DNA of 64,000 bases. Origin: a virus. This document shows, piece by piece, positions 58,160 to 64,000 of the stretch (position 1 is the stretch's first letter; every line of letters starts with the position of its first letter). Under the pieces are notes generated by a model, which saw only the letters and a list, made by a program, of their open reading frames with translations, had not been told where the DNA came from and did not search any database. The translations under genes were made by a program, and so were the position numbers. The stretch lies in the IMG/VR virus record IMGVR_UViG_3300011115_000925, positions 38,965 through 102,964 of that record. The stretch is one strand, 5' to 3'.

Positions 58160-58465
58160 TTATCGTTGATAGCAATTACGCTCACGGTAAATCTGACCAT
58201 CCGGCATCTGAATTTCTCTCCACGCTGTGCAAATGGTCTGGGGTTGTGGTACAATCACTTGCTCACGTTGAACCACAACTGGTTGTGGCTGGTTAGCATT
58301 GGCAATTACTGCTCCAGCAATACCACCAATGATCAATGGGCCAATCCAGTCATTTCTTTGTTCAACAATAACAGGTCGGTTGTCCCAATGTCGATGATCA
58401 TGACGCCATTGTGCTTGGGCTGCGGTTGCTGCTAGTAATGCAATTACCAATAATACTTTTTTCAT
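58160..58465 (-). CDS. secreted glycine-zipper-like protein (101 aa)
   Basis: MKKVLLVIALLAATAAQAQW is a signal peptide with an A-Q-A cleavage site; IGPLIIGGIAGAVIANANQP is a glycine-rich membrane-associating segment; a Cys pair near the C-terminus. Strong Shine-Dalgarno TAGGAGAT. Its stop is close to the tmRNA acceptor piece. Function unknown. Confidence 0.75.
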   Translation of the reverse strand: MKKVLLVIALLAATAAQAQWRHDHRHWDNRPVIVEQRNDWIGPLIIGGIAGAVIANANQPQPVVVQREQVIVPQPQTICTAWREIQMPDGQIYRERNCYQR

Positions 58466-58515
58466 AACTTATCTCCTATACATATATAACGCACAAGATA
58501 TGCATTTAGTTGACA

Positions 58516-58707
58516 TCATTGGATAACCAAGTGCCCTGTGGCATACATAATGGCCATCACCGGCCCTGCGATGTGTTCACCAATTTCATACAACGCCCAC
58601 ACAGTTAGTGCCACTGCCCACCAAGGATTCGATTCTGCTTTCTTGCCCAACCACATGAAGAAACGTCCATGTGCTTGACCAATTTTGTTTGCTAGTCGTA
58701 CTATCAT
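58516..58707 (-). CDS. small membrane protein (63 aa)
   Basis: MIVRLANKIGQAHGRFFMWL start; ESNPWWAVALTVWALYEIGE and AGPVMAIMYATGHLVIQ are two hydrophobic segments. Begins a few bases after the small basic gene. Function unknown; a holin-like role is possible. Confidence 0.62.
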   Translation of the reverse strand: MIVRLANKIGQAHGRFFMWLGKKAESNPWWAVALTVWALYEIGEHIAGPVMAIMYATGHLVIQ

Positions 58708-58712
58708 CGCAA

Positions 58713-58808
58713 TTACTTGCTGCGCTTACGCACATAGGCCTTAGCAGCTCGTTTGGCCATGGTTTTCAAGCTCTTGGGTCGCGGGGTTGTTGTTTTACGT
58801 GTTGCCAT
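58713..58808 (-). CDS. tiny basic protein (31 aa)
   Basis: MATRKTTTPRPKSLKTMAKR start; mostly Lys/Arg/Thr/Ala. Shine-Dalgarno AGAGGTAAC. It ends 5 nt before the next gene's ATG, suggesting coupled expression. Possible nucleic-acid-binding peptide. Confidence 0.72.
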   Translation of the reverse strand: MATRKTTTPRPKSLKTMAKRAAKAYVRKRSK

Positions 58809-58831
58809 AGTGTTACCTCTTAAAAAAATAT

Positions 58832-59221
58832 TTAGCTAACTTCTTCATCGTATGGTTGCACCATCCAGCCGATGGCAAACAGATCCTGCCGTATTTCGTC
58901 AGTGACCACGCTTTCGCCCACATAGCCTTTGGTTCCGTCAGCATCACCATTGCCCAGTCCATCTCCTATGCCTGAGCAGTACCAGTCCATGTAATCGCCT
59001 TCATTTCGCAAGCGGGAGATCAAGCCGCCGGCACTGCGCCATGAGCATGACCAGTATTCATTTTTCAGCAAGGACCATACTTCGTTTTTTTGAAACACAT
59101 TGTTGCACATGGCTGCATAAAGATTCTGTGCGTAGTTCTCACTGTCTCGCACTTTTTGCAACATCCAGGTACATGTTTGAATGTCCTGCTCTAGGTCATA
59201 GTCAACTGTGTTTTTTTTCAT
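58832..59221 (-). CDS. conserved hypothetical protein (129 aa)
   Basis: MKKNTVDYDLEQDIQTCTWM start; YWSCSWRSAGGLISRLRNEG; WMVQPYDEEVS end. An upstream in-frame extension would overlap tRNA-Arg(TCT), so the ATG at 59221 is used. Function unknown. Confidence 0.7.
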   Translation of the reverse strand: MKKNTVDYDLEQDIQTCTWMLQKVRDSENYAQNLYAAMCNNVFQKNEVWSLLKNEYWSCSWRSAGGLISRLRNEGDYMDWYCSGIGDGLGNGDADGTKGYVGESVVTDEIRQDLFAIGWMVQPYDEEVS

Positions 59222-59226
59222 AAATC

Positions 59227-59301
59227 TGGTCCGGCGTAACAGAATCGAACTGCTATTTAGGGAGTAGAAATCCCCTGTATTATCCATTATACGAACGCCA
59301 G
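59227..59301 (-). tRNA. tRNA-Arg(TCT)
   Basis: Loop TTTCTAC, acceptor CTGGCGT/ACGCCGG, T-arm TTCGATT, encoded CCA. Reads AGA. Confidence 0.91.
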
Positions 59302-59306
59302 TTGTT

Positions 59307-59383
59307 TGGTGGGACCTGAGTGATTCGAACACTCCACCCAGCGATTATGAGTCGCTTGCTCTAACCTAATGAGCTAAGGTCCC
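59307..59383 (-). tRNA. tRNA-Met(CAT)
   Basis: Loop CTCATAA, acceptor GGGACCT/AGGTCCC, T-arm TTCGAAT, encoded CCA. Confidence 0.9.
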
Positions 59384-59391
59384 TAAGCTAT

Positions 59392-59420
59392 AGTATAGCA
59401 GGAAAACTATTTATGGTCAA
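59392..59420 (-). promoter_or_regulatory. sigma70-like promoter, TTGACC-17-TATACT
   Basis: -35 at 59415-59420, -10 at 59392-59397; drives tRNA-Met and tRNA-Arg. Confidence 0.85.
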
Positions 59421-59435
59421 TTGATTTTTAGCTCT

Positions 59436-59813
59436 TTATGTAGTCTTTAGGTATTTCAAAAACCGTTTCAAATCACCGTACAATGCATACATGGTAGCTT
59501 CCTGGCTGCCATACATTATTATTTGAGGTTGTTTTTTAGACAGCATTTTTTTGCCCATTATGATAAAATATGGACAAGTGAGTTTGTTGTTCAACAATAT
59601 CAACTGTCCCGGCCCTATTTCAAAATCAGTGTCAAATGACCAAGATTCTATTTCCAGTTGGATCATGATTGCGTGTCCTTCCCAACTCAATCGTAACCCA
59701 CTGTCTTCTCGAATATCTTGCCACCATTCTTTCAAGGCCCCATCTTCGGTTGGCCGGTCATCATCGGGCAGTTGTCGCAGCAGTTGCCGAGTGTAGTAAA
59801 GTTTATTTGACAT
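59436..59813 (-). CDS. conserved phage hypothetical protein (125 aa)
   Basis: MSNKLYYTRQLLRQLPDDDR start; LILLNNKLTCPYFIIMGKKM and ATMYALYGDLKRFLKYLKTT. Overlaps the upstream gene by 11 nt. No domain recognised; common in T4-like phages. Confidence 0.7.
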   Translation of the reverse strand: MSNKLYYTRQLLRQLPDDDRPTEDGALKEWWQDIREDSGLRLSWEGHAIMIQLEIESWSFDTDFEIGPGQLILLNNKLTCPYFIIMGKKMLSKKQPQIIMYGSQEATMYALYGDLKRFLKYLKTT

Positions 59814-60114
59814 CGGGGTATACTTGTGACCCCTGAGTTAGCAAGACCACCGTGAACTTGTCAGTTTTAAATTGAGTGTTCAGCTTGCGGGACAAATTTT
59901 TAGCATGTCCTGGGTTGCTAAAACTTACCTTTTTGTACTTGGGCCCAGGGTACTGTGTGAGCATGTGACTGGTTTTGAGATTGATGGGTTTGGCATCATA
60001 AAACACTGCCCACACTCCTTCACTTGCTAAAACTTGTTCTGTTTTGTAAGTTACTTTGTTGGTGTGTTCAATCAACACCTGTGGACGTGGCCTGCTCATA
60101 GCATTATTTATCAC
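59803..60114 (-). CDS. conserved phage hypothetical protein (103 aa)
   Basis: MINNAMSRPRPQVLIEHTNK start; VWAVFYDAKPINLKTSHMLT; PDVK end. An ATG 15 nt downstream (MSRPRPQ) is an alternative start. No domain recognised. Confidence 0.65.
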   Translation of the reverse strand: MINNAMSRPRPQVLIEHTNKVTYKTEQVLASEGVWAVFYDAKPINLKTSHMLTQYPGPKYKKVSFSNPGHAKNLSRKLNTQFKTDKFTVVLLTQGSQVYPDVK

Positions 60115-60119
60115 ATAAT

Positions 60120-60332
60120 CTATGTAGATTTAAAACTTCCACCATCAAGTTCTATCGAAACAGCTTCGTTTTTGCCAGCAGCAGGAGATCGCATGGCGTC
60201 CAAAGTCAGCAGCAGTTTGGTTATGTCTGCATGCAGATCTTTGGCATCTCTCATGGTCATAGTGAAATCACGTTGATTGCGTGATTCGTGTGCTTTGATA
60301 CTGTCTACAAAACGATTTATGTGCAAGCTCAT
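60120..60332 (-). CDS. small helical protein (70 aa)
   Basis: MSLHINRFVDSIKAHESRNQ start, mostly helical, ends LDGGSFKST. Short ORF between two other phage genes in one operon. Function unknown. Confidence 0.6.
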   Translation of the reverse strand: MSLHINRFVDSIKAHESRNQRDFTMTMRDAKDLHADITKLLLTLDAMRSPAAGKNEAVSIELDGGSFKST

Positions 60333-60333
60333 A

Positions 60334-60696
60334 CTAGTTCTTTCTCAAAAATTGTTCTAGTTCGGGTGGTTTCCAACCGTCAGGCTTGAGCACTTTGCCA
60401 TCTTCACGTTTGCGTACTTTGCCGGAGTCATGATCAATTTTGGCAAAGTTACTACGCATGACTTCGATCCAGGCGCGCTCGCCATCAGCACCCATGCTGT
60501 GTATGGCACCAATTGTGACAACCAGGATGTCAATCAAGGCATCCAGTGTGTCTACATCAGTGTCAGCATCTTGTAGTTCTTCAAACTCTTCTGCAATCAA
60601 CTCGATGTACATGTCAAATTGTGCTTGATCTCCTGTGACACTTTGGTCGCAGGCCAGCATGAATTTTTCTTGGTCTTTAAATACATTGGTAGTCAT
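60334..60696 (-). CDS. MazG-like nucleotide pyrophosphohydrolase (120 aa)
   Basis: Start MTTNVFKDQEKFMLACDQSV. LIAEEFEELQDADTDVDTLD and LIDILVVTIGAIHSMGA carry the E-E-x-x-E/D metal-binding and all-alpha core of the MazG superfamily. These enzymes hydrolyse nucleoside triphosphates to monophosphates. I start at 60696; the longer frame overlaps the gene above with an unrelated composition. Confidence 0.78.
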   Translation of the reverse strand: MTTNVFKDQEKFMLACDQSVTGDQAQFDMYIELIAEEFEELQDADTDVDTLDALIDILVVTIGAIHSMGADGERAWIEVMRSNFAKIDHDSGKVRKREDGKVLKPDGWKPPELEQFLRKN

Positions 60697-61136
60697 GGTG
60701 TTCCTTTGGCAACAGCTTCTTCTTTGTTGTGATACGGGCCTTGATAGCTGTATCGTTGTAGTGTGATCAGTTTGGGATTTTGTACCATCTTCCAGGCTCG
60801 ATGTTTTTTGACATAGTACCATCCGGCAGCAAACCAACTCTTGCTGTTTTCTTCTTGTGTGAACAACGGCAGTCGATGTTGTATGTCCCACATGGCATTG
60901 AATACTTTTTGTCCAGTATCGTATCCGTACACTTGATTTTCAGGATTGGGTCGGATTTCAACAGCCGGTACAAACTCAATGTCTCGATCCATCATCTTGA
61001 TGGTCTTGTATTTTTTTACTGTGTTGCTGATTTTAACAGTATAACCATCGTCCTGTGCTTCAATTTGCCCAACCTTGAGATTGTCTTTTTTAAGTATCCA
61101 ATAGCGGTCAGCTATTACTGGCATTGCTAATATCAT
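60693..61136 (-). CDS. conserved phage hypothetical protein (147 aa)
   Basis: MILAMPVIADRYWILKKDNL start; VGQIEAQDDGYTVKISNTVK; FNAMWDIQHRLPLFTQEENS. An ATG 12 nt further in is possible. Overlaps both neighbours. Conserved in cyanophage-like genomes as far as I recognise; function unknown. Confidence 0.68.
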   Translation of the reverse strand: MILAMPVIADRYWILKKDNLKVGQIEAQDDGYTVKISNTVKKYKTIKMMDRDIEFVPAVEIRPNPENQVYGYDTGQKVFNAMWDIQHRLPLFTQEENSKSWFAAGWYYVKKHRAWKMVQNPKLITLQRYSYQGPYHNKEEAVAKGTP

Positions 61137-62130
61137 CTAGTTCTCCTGTGTATGTTTTGTTCAACCAGCGACCAATACTGTCTGCAGATTCGCTGAGTTT
61201 GACCAAATCGTATTTGCCGCAAAATCGCAAGAAGTGTGTGCCCACTTGGCCTACATCCTTGTGACTGATCTGTTCACGGATGGCTGTGTCTACCAACAGT
61301 TTGATCTCATCAGGTTGAGCAGTAAGATCGATCAAGGTGCGATTGCGTTCGTAATCGTCTAGCACACGATGTTCAGCACCTTCGTGGTCGGTCCAACGTT
61401 GGAGCATGAGATTGTTCCAAGAATATCCGCGTTTGTCTCGATCAGCAAACGCTTCACGGAGACCAACTTTGTTCTTTGTGCCTTTTTCACGAACTCCTGG
61501 ATATGCACTAAACACATTGTCTGAGCTGTCGCCACGCATGCACTTCTCAAACAGCAGCCAGGCTGGATCAGGGATGGTCTTTGGCTGTTTGGTTTTTTTA
61601 TCTTTGACAGCATTGCCCTTGGCATCAAATATGCCTTCTAGTGTGATCAGTTCGTCTGTGATGCCATTGAACTGCTGGACATTGGGCGCGATCAGTTGCA
61701 CAAAATCAGTGTCCGAACTGACCACTATGTGTTCGTCCTGAGGGTGCAAGGCAATCCATCGCGCAATCACATCATCTGCTTCGGCCTGGGCATGACGTAT
61801 TACACTGCAATTGGTCTTGTTGCCGAGGTATTGTGTCAGCTCATCGTAGGTTTCCCAAAACAGCTTGTCTTCCTCAGCTTCGATCTCGGTCATTTTGCCA
61901 CGTGCCACAGCACGATTGGCCTTGTATGGCTTGTAATGGTCTTTGCGCCAGCTGCGACCTTCTAGTGCAAATACCACATGATCAGCATCAAATCTGCGAG
62001 CCACTTTGTTTACTGCCATCAGTGTCACATGCAATGCAAACCCCAGTTTGGTCCACGAGTCTGATGCACGGTGAGCACTGTGCCGTGCTCGGAAAAACAT
62101 GTTGGCTGTGTCAATCAGTAGGTATTTCAT
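61108..62130 (-). CDS. rnh: RNase H / 5'-3' exonuclease of the T4 Rnh family (340 aa)
   Basis: MKYLLIDTANMFFRARHSAH start; EADDVIARWIALHPQDEHIV and SSDTDFVQLIA give the acidic metal-binding residues of the FEN-1/PIN-like fold; CMRGDSSDNVFSAYPGVREK is the helix-hairpin-helix-type DNA-binding region. In T4 the homologue removes RNA primers during DNA replication. ATG at 62130 chosen; the upstream extension overlaps the SGNH gene. Confidence 0.87.
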   Translation of the reverse strand: MKYLLIDTANMFFRARHSAHRASDSWTKLGFALHVTLMAVNKVARRFDADHVVFALEGRSWRKDHYKPYKANRAVARGKMTEIEAEEDKLFWETYDELTQYLGNKTNCSVIRHAQAEADDVIARWIALHPQDEHIVVSSDTDFVQLIAPNVQQFNGITDELITLEGIFDAKGNAVKDKKTKQPKTIPDPAWLLFEKCMRGDSSDNVFSAYPGVREKGTKNKVGLREAFADRDKRGYSWNNLMLQRWTDHEGAEHRVLDDYERNRTLIDLTAQPDEIKLLVDTAIREQISHKDVGQVGTHFLRFCGKYDLVKLSESADSIGRWLNKTYTGELDDISNASNS

Positions 62131-62842
62131 CAAGGTCCAATAGTTGGTGCTGTTTGATGTATTGTAACAGATATTTGCCCCAAAAGCAATGGGCTTGTTT
62201 GCCAAAATGATAAGATTTTGGATTTACATAGTCAAATCCGTTGTTTTTGAGCACATGATCGTAGCTTGATTGGGCATTGTATGGATCTAAATAACAGTGG
62301 TTCCAAACTTTGGGGTCTTGAGCCAAATCACTGAATGTGCTGTTGCCATTGAAGAACAGATGCTTTACACCTTTTCTGGAGAGATACTGATGCAATTTCC
62401 ATGCCATGTCGTGACTGGCTCTGGTGCAGGCACCATAGTCTATGTCAATGATATATTGACGATATCGCTGTTCCAGTTCAGCTGGCACATGATCCACACC
62501 TGATGCATTCACTTGATACCATGTGCCATCATGAAACCATTCTTGTCTTTCCCAGGTGCTCCATTGTATCAGCATGAATGTATCTGCCAACAGGTCAGGA
62601 TTGGATTGCACCCATTCAACAGTTGTTCGGTAAATTCGAGCATTACTACCGCCAGATTGGCTTTGATTGATTCGTTCGCAGCCCAGCAATCGAGCCAGTT
62701 CGGCACCAAAACTTACCGCTTCGTTGTCAGGATGTGGATGCTTTCCTTGTCCCCAGAAGCGACCGTCATCCTCAGCCCAGCCATACGATACTTCAGCTTC
62801 GGCGCCAGCTGCGTGGCTGTCGCCATTGATGTACAATATCAT
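62111..62842 (-). CDS. SGNH hydrolase-like protein (243 aa)
   Basis: MILYINGDSHAAGAEAEVSY: GDS block at residues 7-9; INQSQSGGSNARIYRTTVEW follows. No obvious D-x-x-H block at the C-terminus (HFGKQAHCFWGKYLLQYIK may serve). Overlaps the exonuclease by 20 nt and the cytidylyltransferase by 4 nt. Deacylase or carbohydrate esterase is likely, not certain. Confidence 0.65.
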   Translation of the reverse strand: MILYINGDSHAAGAEAEVSYGWAEDDGRFWGQGKHPHPDNEAVSFGAELARLLGCERINQSQSGGSNARIYRTTVEWVQSNPDLLADTFMLIQWSTWERQEWFHDGTWYQVNASGVDHVPAELEQRYRQYIIDIDYGACTRASHDMAWKLHQYLSRKGVKHLFFNGNSTFSDLAQDPKVWNHCYLDPYNAQSSYDHVLKNNGFDYVNPKSYHFGKQAHCFWGKYLLQYIKQHQLLDLDEIPTD

Positions 62843-63315
62843 TTTTGTGACAACACTTTGTGACTCTCGGCCGCCGCCACACGTCGACGCAGGCTTGAAC
62901 TAGAGAATGAATGATCACGACCATTAAATACCAGTTCAATGCCTCTTCGGGAACCTTCATCTCGACCAGTGAAATCTTTGTCACAATATTCCACACCCAA
63001 GATACGTACATCCACAGGCAGGATCAACAACAGGTCAATAAGATCTTGTTCAGTTTGATACACCACAACTTCGTCTACATAACGACATGCAGCCAATTGT
63101 ATTTGTCGTTCCACCACGCTCTGTACAGGATGATTTTTGGTATCCGGGCGATCTATAGTAGGATCAGTCTGCAAGCCTGCAATCAAGTAGTCACAATGAT
63201 TTTTAGCTTCACTCAGCATGGCAATATGCCCGGCATGCAGCATGTCAAAAGTTGAGAACGTGATGCCTATGCGCTTGCCTTCAGACTTGAGTTGTTTAAT
63301 GTGATTGAATATCAT
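62839..63315 (-). CDS. cytidylyltransferase-like protein (TagD/nucleotidyltransferase fold, 158 aa)
   Basis: IGITFSTFDMLHAGHIAMLS carries the H-x-G-H nucleotide-binding motif of the cytidylyltransferase family; FSSSSLRRR near the C-terminus recalls the R/S-rich I-S-S-T-x-L-R block. These enzymes make CDP-glycerol, CDP-ethanolamine and related donors. Overlaps its neighbours by ATGA. Likely feeds an activated building block to the surface or sugar pathway. Confidence 0.82.
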   Translation of the reverse strand: MIFNHIKQLKSEGKRIGITFSTFDMLHAGHIAMLSEAKNHCDYLIAGLQTDPTIDRPDTKNHPVQSVVERQIQLAACRYVDEVVVYQTEQDLIDLLLILPVDVRILGVEYCDKDFTGRDEGSRRGIELVFNGRDHSFSSSSLRRRVAAAESHKVLSQK

Positions 63316-63560
63316 TCTTTGTATATTGGGTTGGGAAATTCTAGTTCAAAGATGTGATAAGAATTGTATGCACTATCGGTGTCTCTAAGAATCTCTAATG
63401 TACGGCTGTACTCAGCTTCTTGCAGTGTCGTATACATACCTGTGCCAACAGCAGTAGTACCAGTGTTGGTGCCAACAGATAAAATATACAAACTTTTATT
63501 GGTTGACATTTTCAACAGTTGGTAGATCTTTATGGTCTTTGGAGGCGCTAGTCCTTGCAT
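63312..63560 (-). CDS. conserved hypothetical protein (82 aa)
   Basis: MQGLAPPKTIKIYQLLKMST start; then NKSLYILSVGTNTGTTAVGT. The ATG overlaps the stop of the gene upstream (TGATG). An internal ATG (MSTNKSLY) is possible. Function unknown. Confidence 0.62.
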   Translation of the reverse strand: MQGLAPPKTIKIYQLLKMSTNKSLYILSVGTNTGTTAVGTGMYTTLQEAEYSRTLEILRDTDSAYNSYHIFELEFPNPIYKE

Positions 63561-63970
63561 CAACTTATCTCGCTGCGGCCATCGCCGATGTTTCTTGACT
63601 GTACATACACTCCAGAATTCTTGATAGCTTGTTCTTGTTCCCAGGTCTCCATGACCACATGTCTACATACATTTTGGAACCAACGGTCCACTATGTCAGA
63701 ATCGGCATCATCTTTTTTGATCATGTAACCTGCCTTGACCAATCGCGCCACAAAGATCTCATTCCAGTCTAGTTCGAACGCACCTTGATGCAGGTTGTTG
63801 GGATCCACATCCATACGCAACACAGCCACATACGGCTCGTTGGCTTCGGTAGCCAGTTGTTTAGCAGACTTGGGTTCTTCCCTGGGCGCTCGAACTTTAG
63901 GTGCAGCTGGTGCTACTTTTGGCTCAGGTGCCAGTGTTGCTTTTTTTCGAAAAATATCAAGTAATCCCAT
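63560..63970 (-). CDS. conserved T4-like phage protein (136 aa)
   Basis: MGLLDIFRKKATLAPEPKVA start, a Pro/Ala/Lys-rich linker, then a globular C-terminal half (DWNEIFVARLVKAGYMIKKD, WFQNVCRHVVMETWEQEQAI). Shine-Dalgarno GAGGAT before the ATG, so the start is firm. Similar proteins occur in T4-like cyanophages. Function unknown. Confidence 0.75.
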   Translation of the reverse strand: MGLLDIFRKKATLAPEPKVAPAAPKVRAPREEPKSAKQLATEANEPYVAVLRMDVDPNNLHQGAFELDWNEIFVARLVKAGYMIKKDDADSDIVDRWFQNVCRHVVMETWEQEQAIKNSGVYVQSRNIGDGRSEIS

Positions 63971-64000
63971 ATCAATCCTCTTTTATTTCCATCCAAGTAT

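Noticed and set aside
44658-59383. CRISPR array in the repeat-rich region
   Set aside because: The repeats are tRNA arms, inverted-repeat hairpins and tetraloop motifs without uniform direct repeats and spacers.
1-64000. Homing endonuclease or group I intron
   Set aside because: No LAGLIDADG, GIY-YIG or HNH motif and no intron core recognised, despite the tRNA array.

Overview
The window looks like part of the genome of a large T4-like (myovirus-type) bacteriophage. The evidence is virion fibre genes behind a TATAAATA late promoter, dense ATGA-overlapping operons, a T4-RNase-H-family nuclease, ThyX, a MoxR/VWA pair, and a very large tRNA array. The most specific host clue is a phage-encoded tmRNA in the circularly permuted (two-piece) layout, with tag ANDELFALAA. 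Permuted tmRNA genes are known from alpha- and betaproteobacteria and cyanobacteria, and this tag resembles betaproteobacterial tags. A freshwater betaproteobacterial host is therefore my best guess, as inference only. All coordinates and folds were worked out by eye.

Layout. (1) 1-5.3 kb, plus strand: tail-fibre/virion structural genes, closed by a strong terminator at 5.3 kb. (2) 5.35-25.4 kb, plus strand: one long translationally coupled operon mixing five radical-SAM proteins, several glycosyltransferase-like proteins, SGNH hydrolase-like proteins, an NAD-dependent epimerase, a carbamoyltransferase and two methyltransferases. (3) 25.4-36.3 kb, mostly minus strand: an amidinotransferase-fold enzyme, two more glycosyltransferase-like genes, two epimerases, a DegT-type aminotransferase and a LmbE-type deacetylase. 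A 1326-residue repeat protein lies among them on the plus strand. Regions 2 and 3 look like a locus that makes and attaches unusual sugars or related modifications, to the virion or to a host surface. (4) 36.2-46.9 kb, minus strand: nucleotide and RNA metabolism and small conserved phage genes, including ThyX, a polynucleotide-kinase-like protein, a metallophosphoesterase and a homologue of the RNA polymerase omega subunit. (5) 44.6-59.4 kb, minus strand: about 33 well-formed tRNA genes covering all 20 amino acids, the permuted tmRNA, several degenerate tRNA-like sequences, a promoter-driven non-coding stretch of about 1.1 kb that may be a GOLLD-type giant RNA, and at least five inverted-repeat-bounded RNA elements. 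Small genes are scattered among them, including parvulin and omega homologues, sulfotransferase-like and SGNH genes. (6) 59.4-64 kb, minus strand: hypothetical genes, a MazG-like pyrophosphohydrolase, the RNase H/exonuclease, an SGNH protein and a cytidylyltransferase-like protein.

Regulation. Minus-strand genes and RNAs are preceded by a very uniform set of sigma70-like promoters, mostly TTGACC/TTGACA, exactly 17 bp, then TATAAT or TATACT. In several cases the start codon lies only 5-7 nt after the -10 box, implying leaderless mRNAs. The virion gene at 2290 has a T4-type late promoter. Together with the omega homologue this suggests dependence on a host RNA polymerase that the phage may modify.
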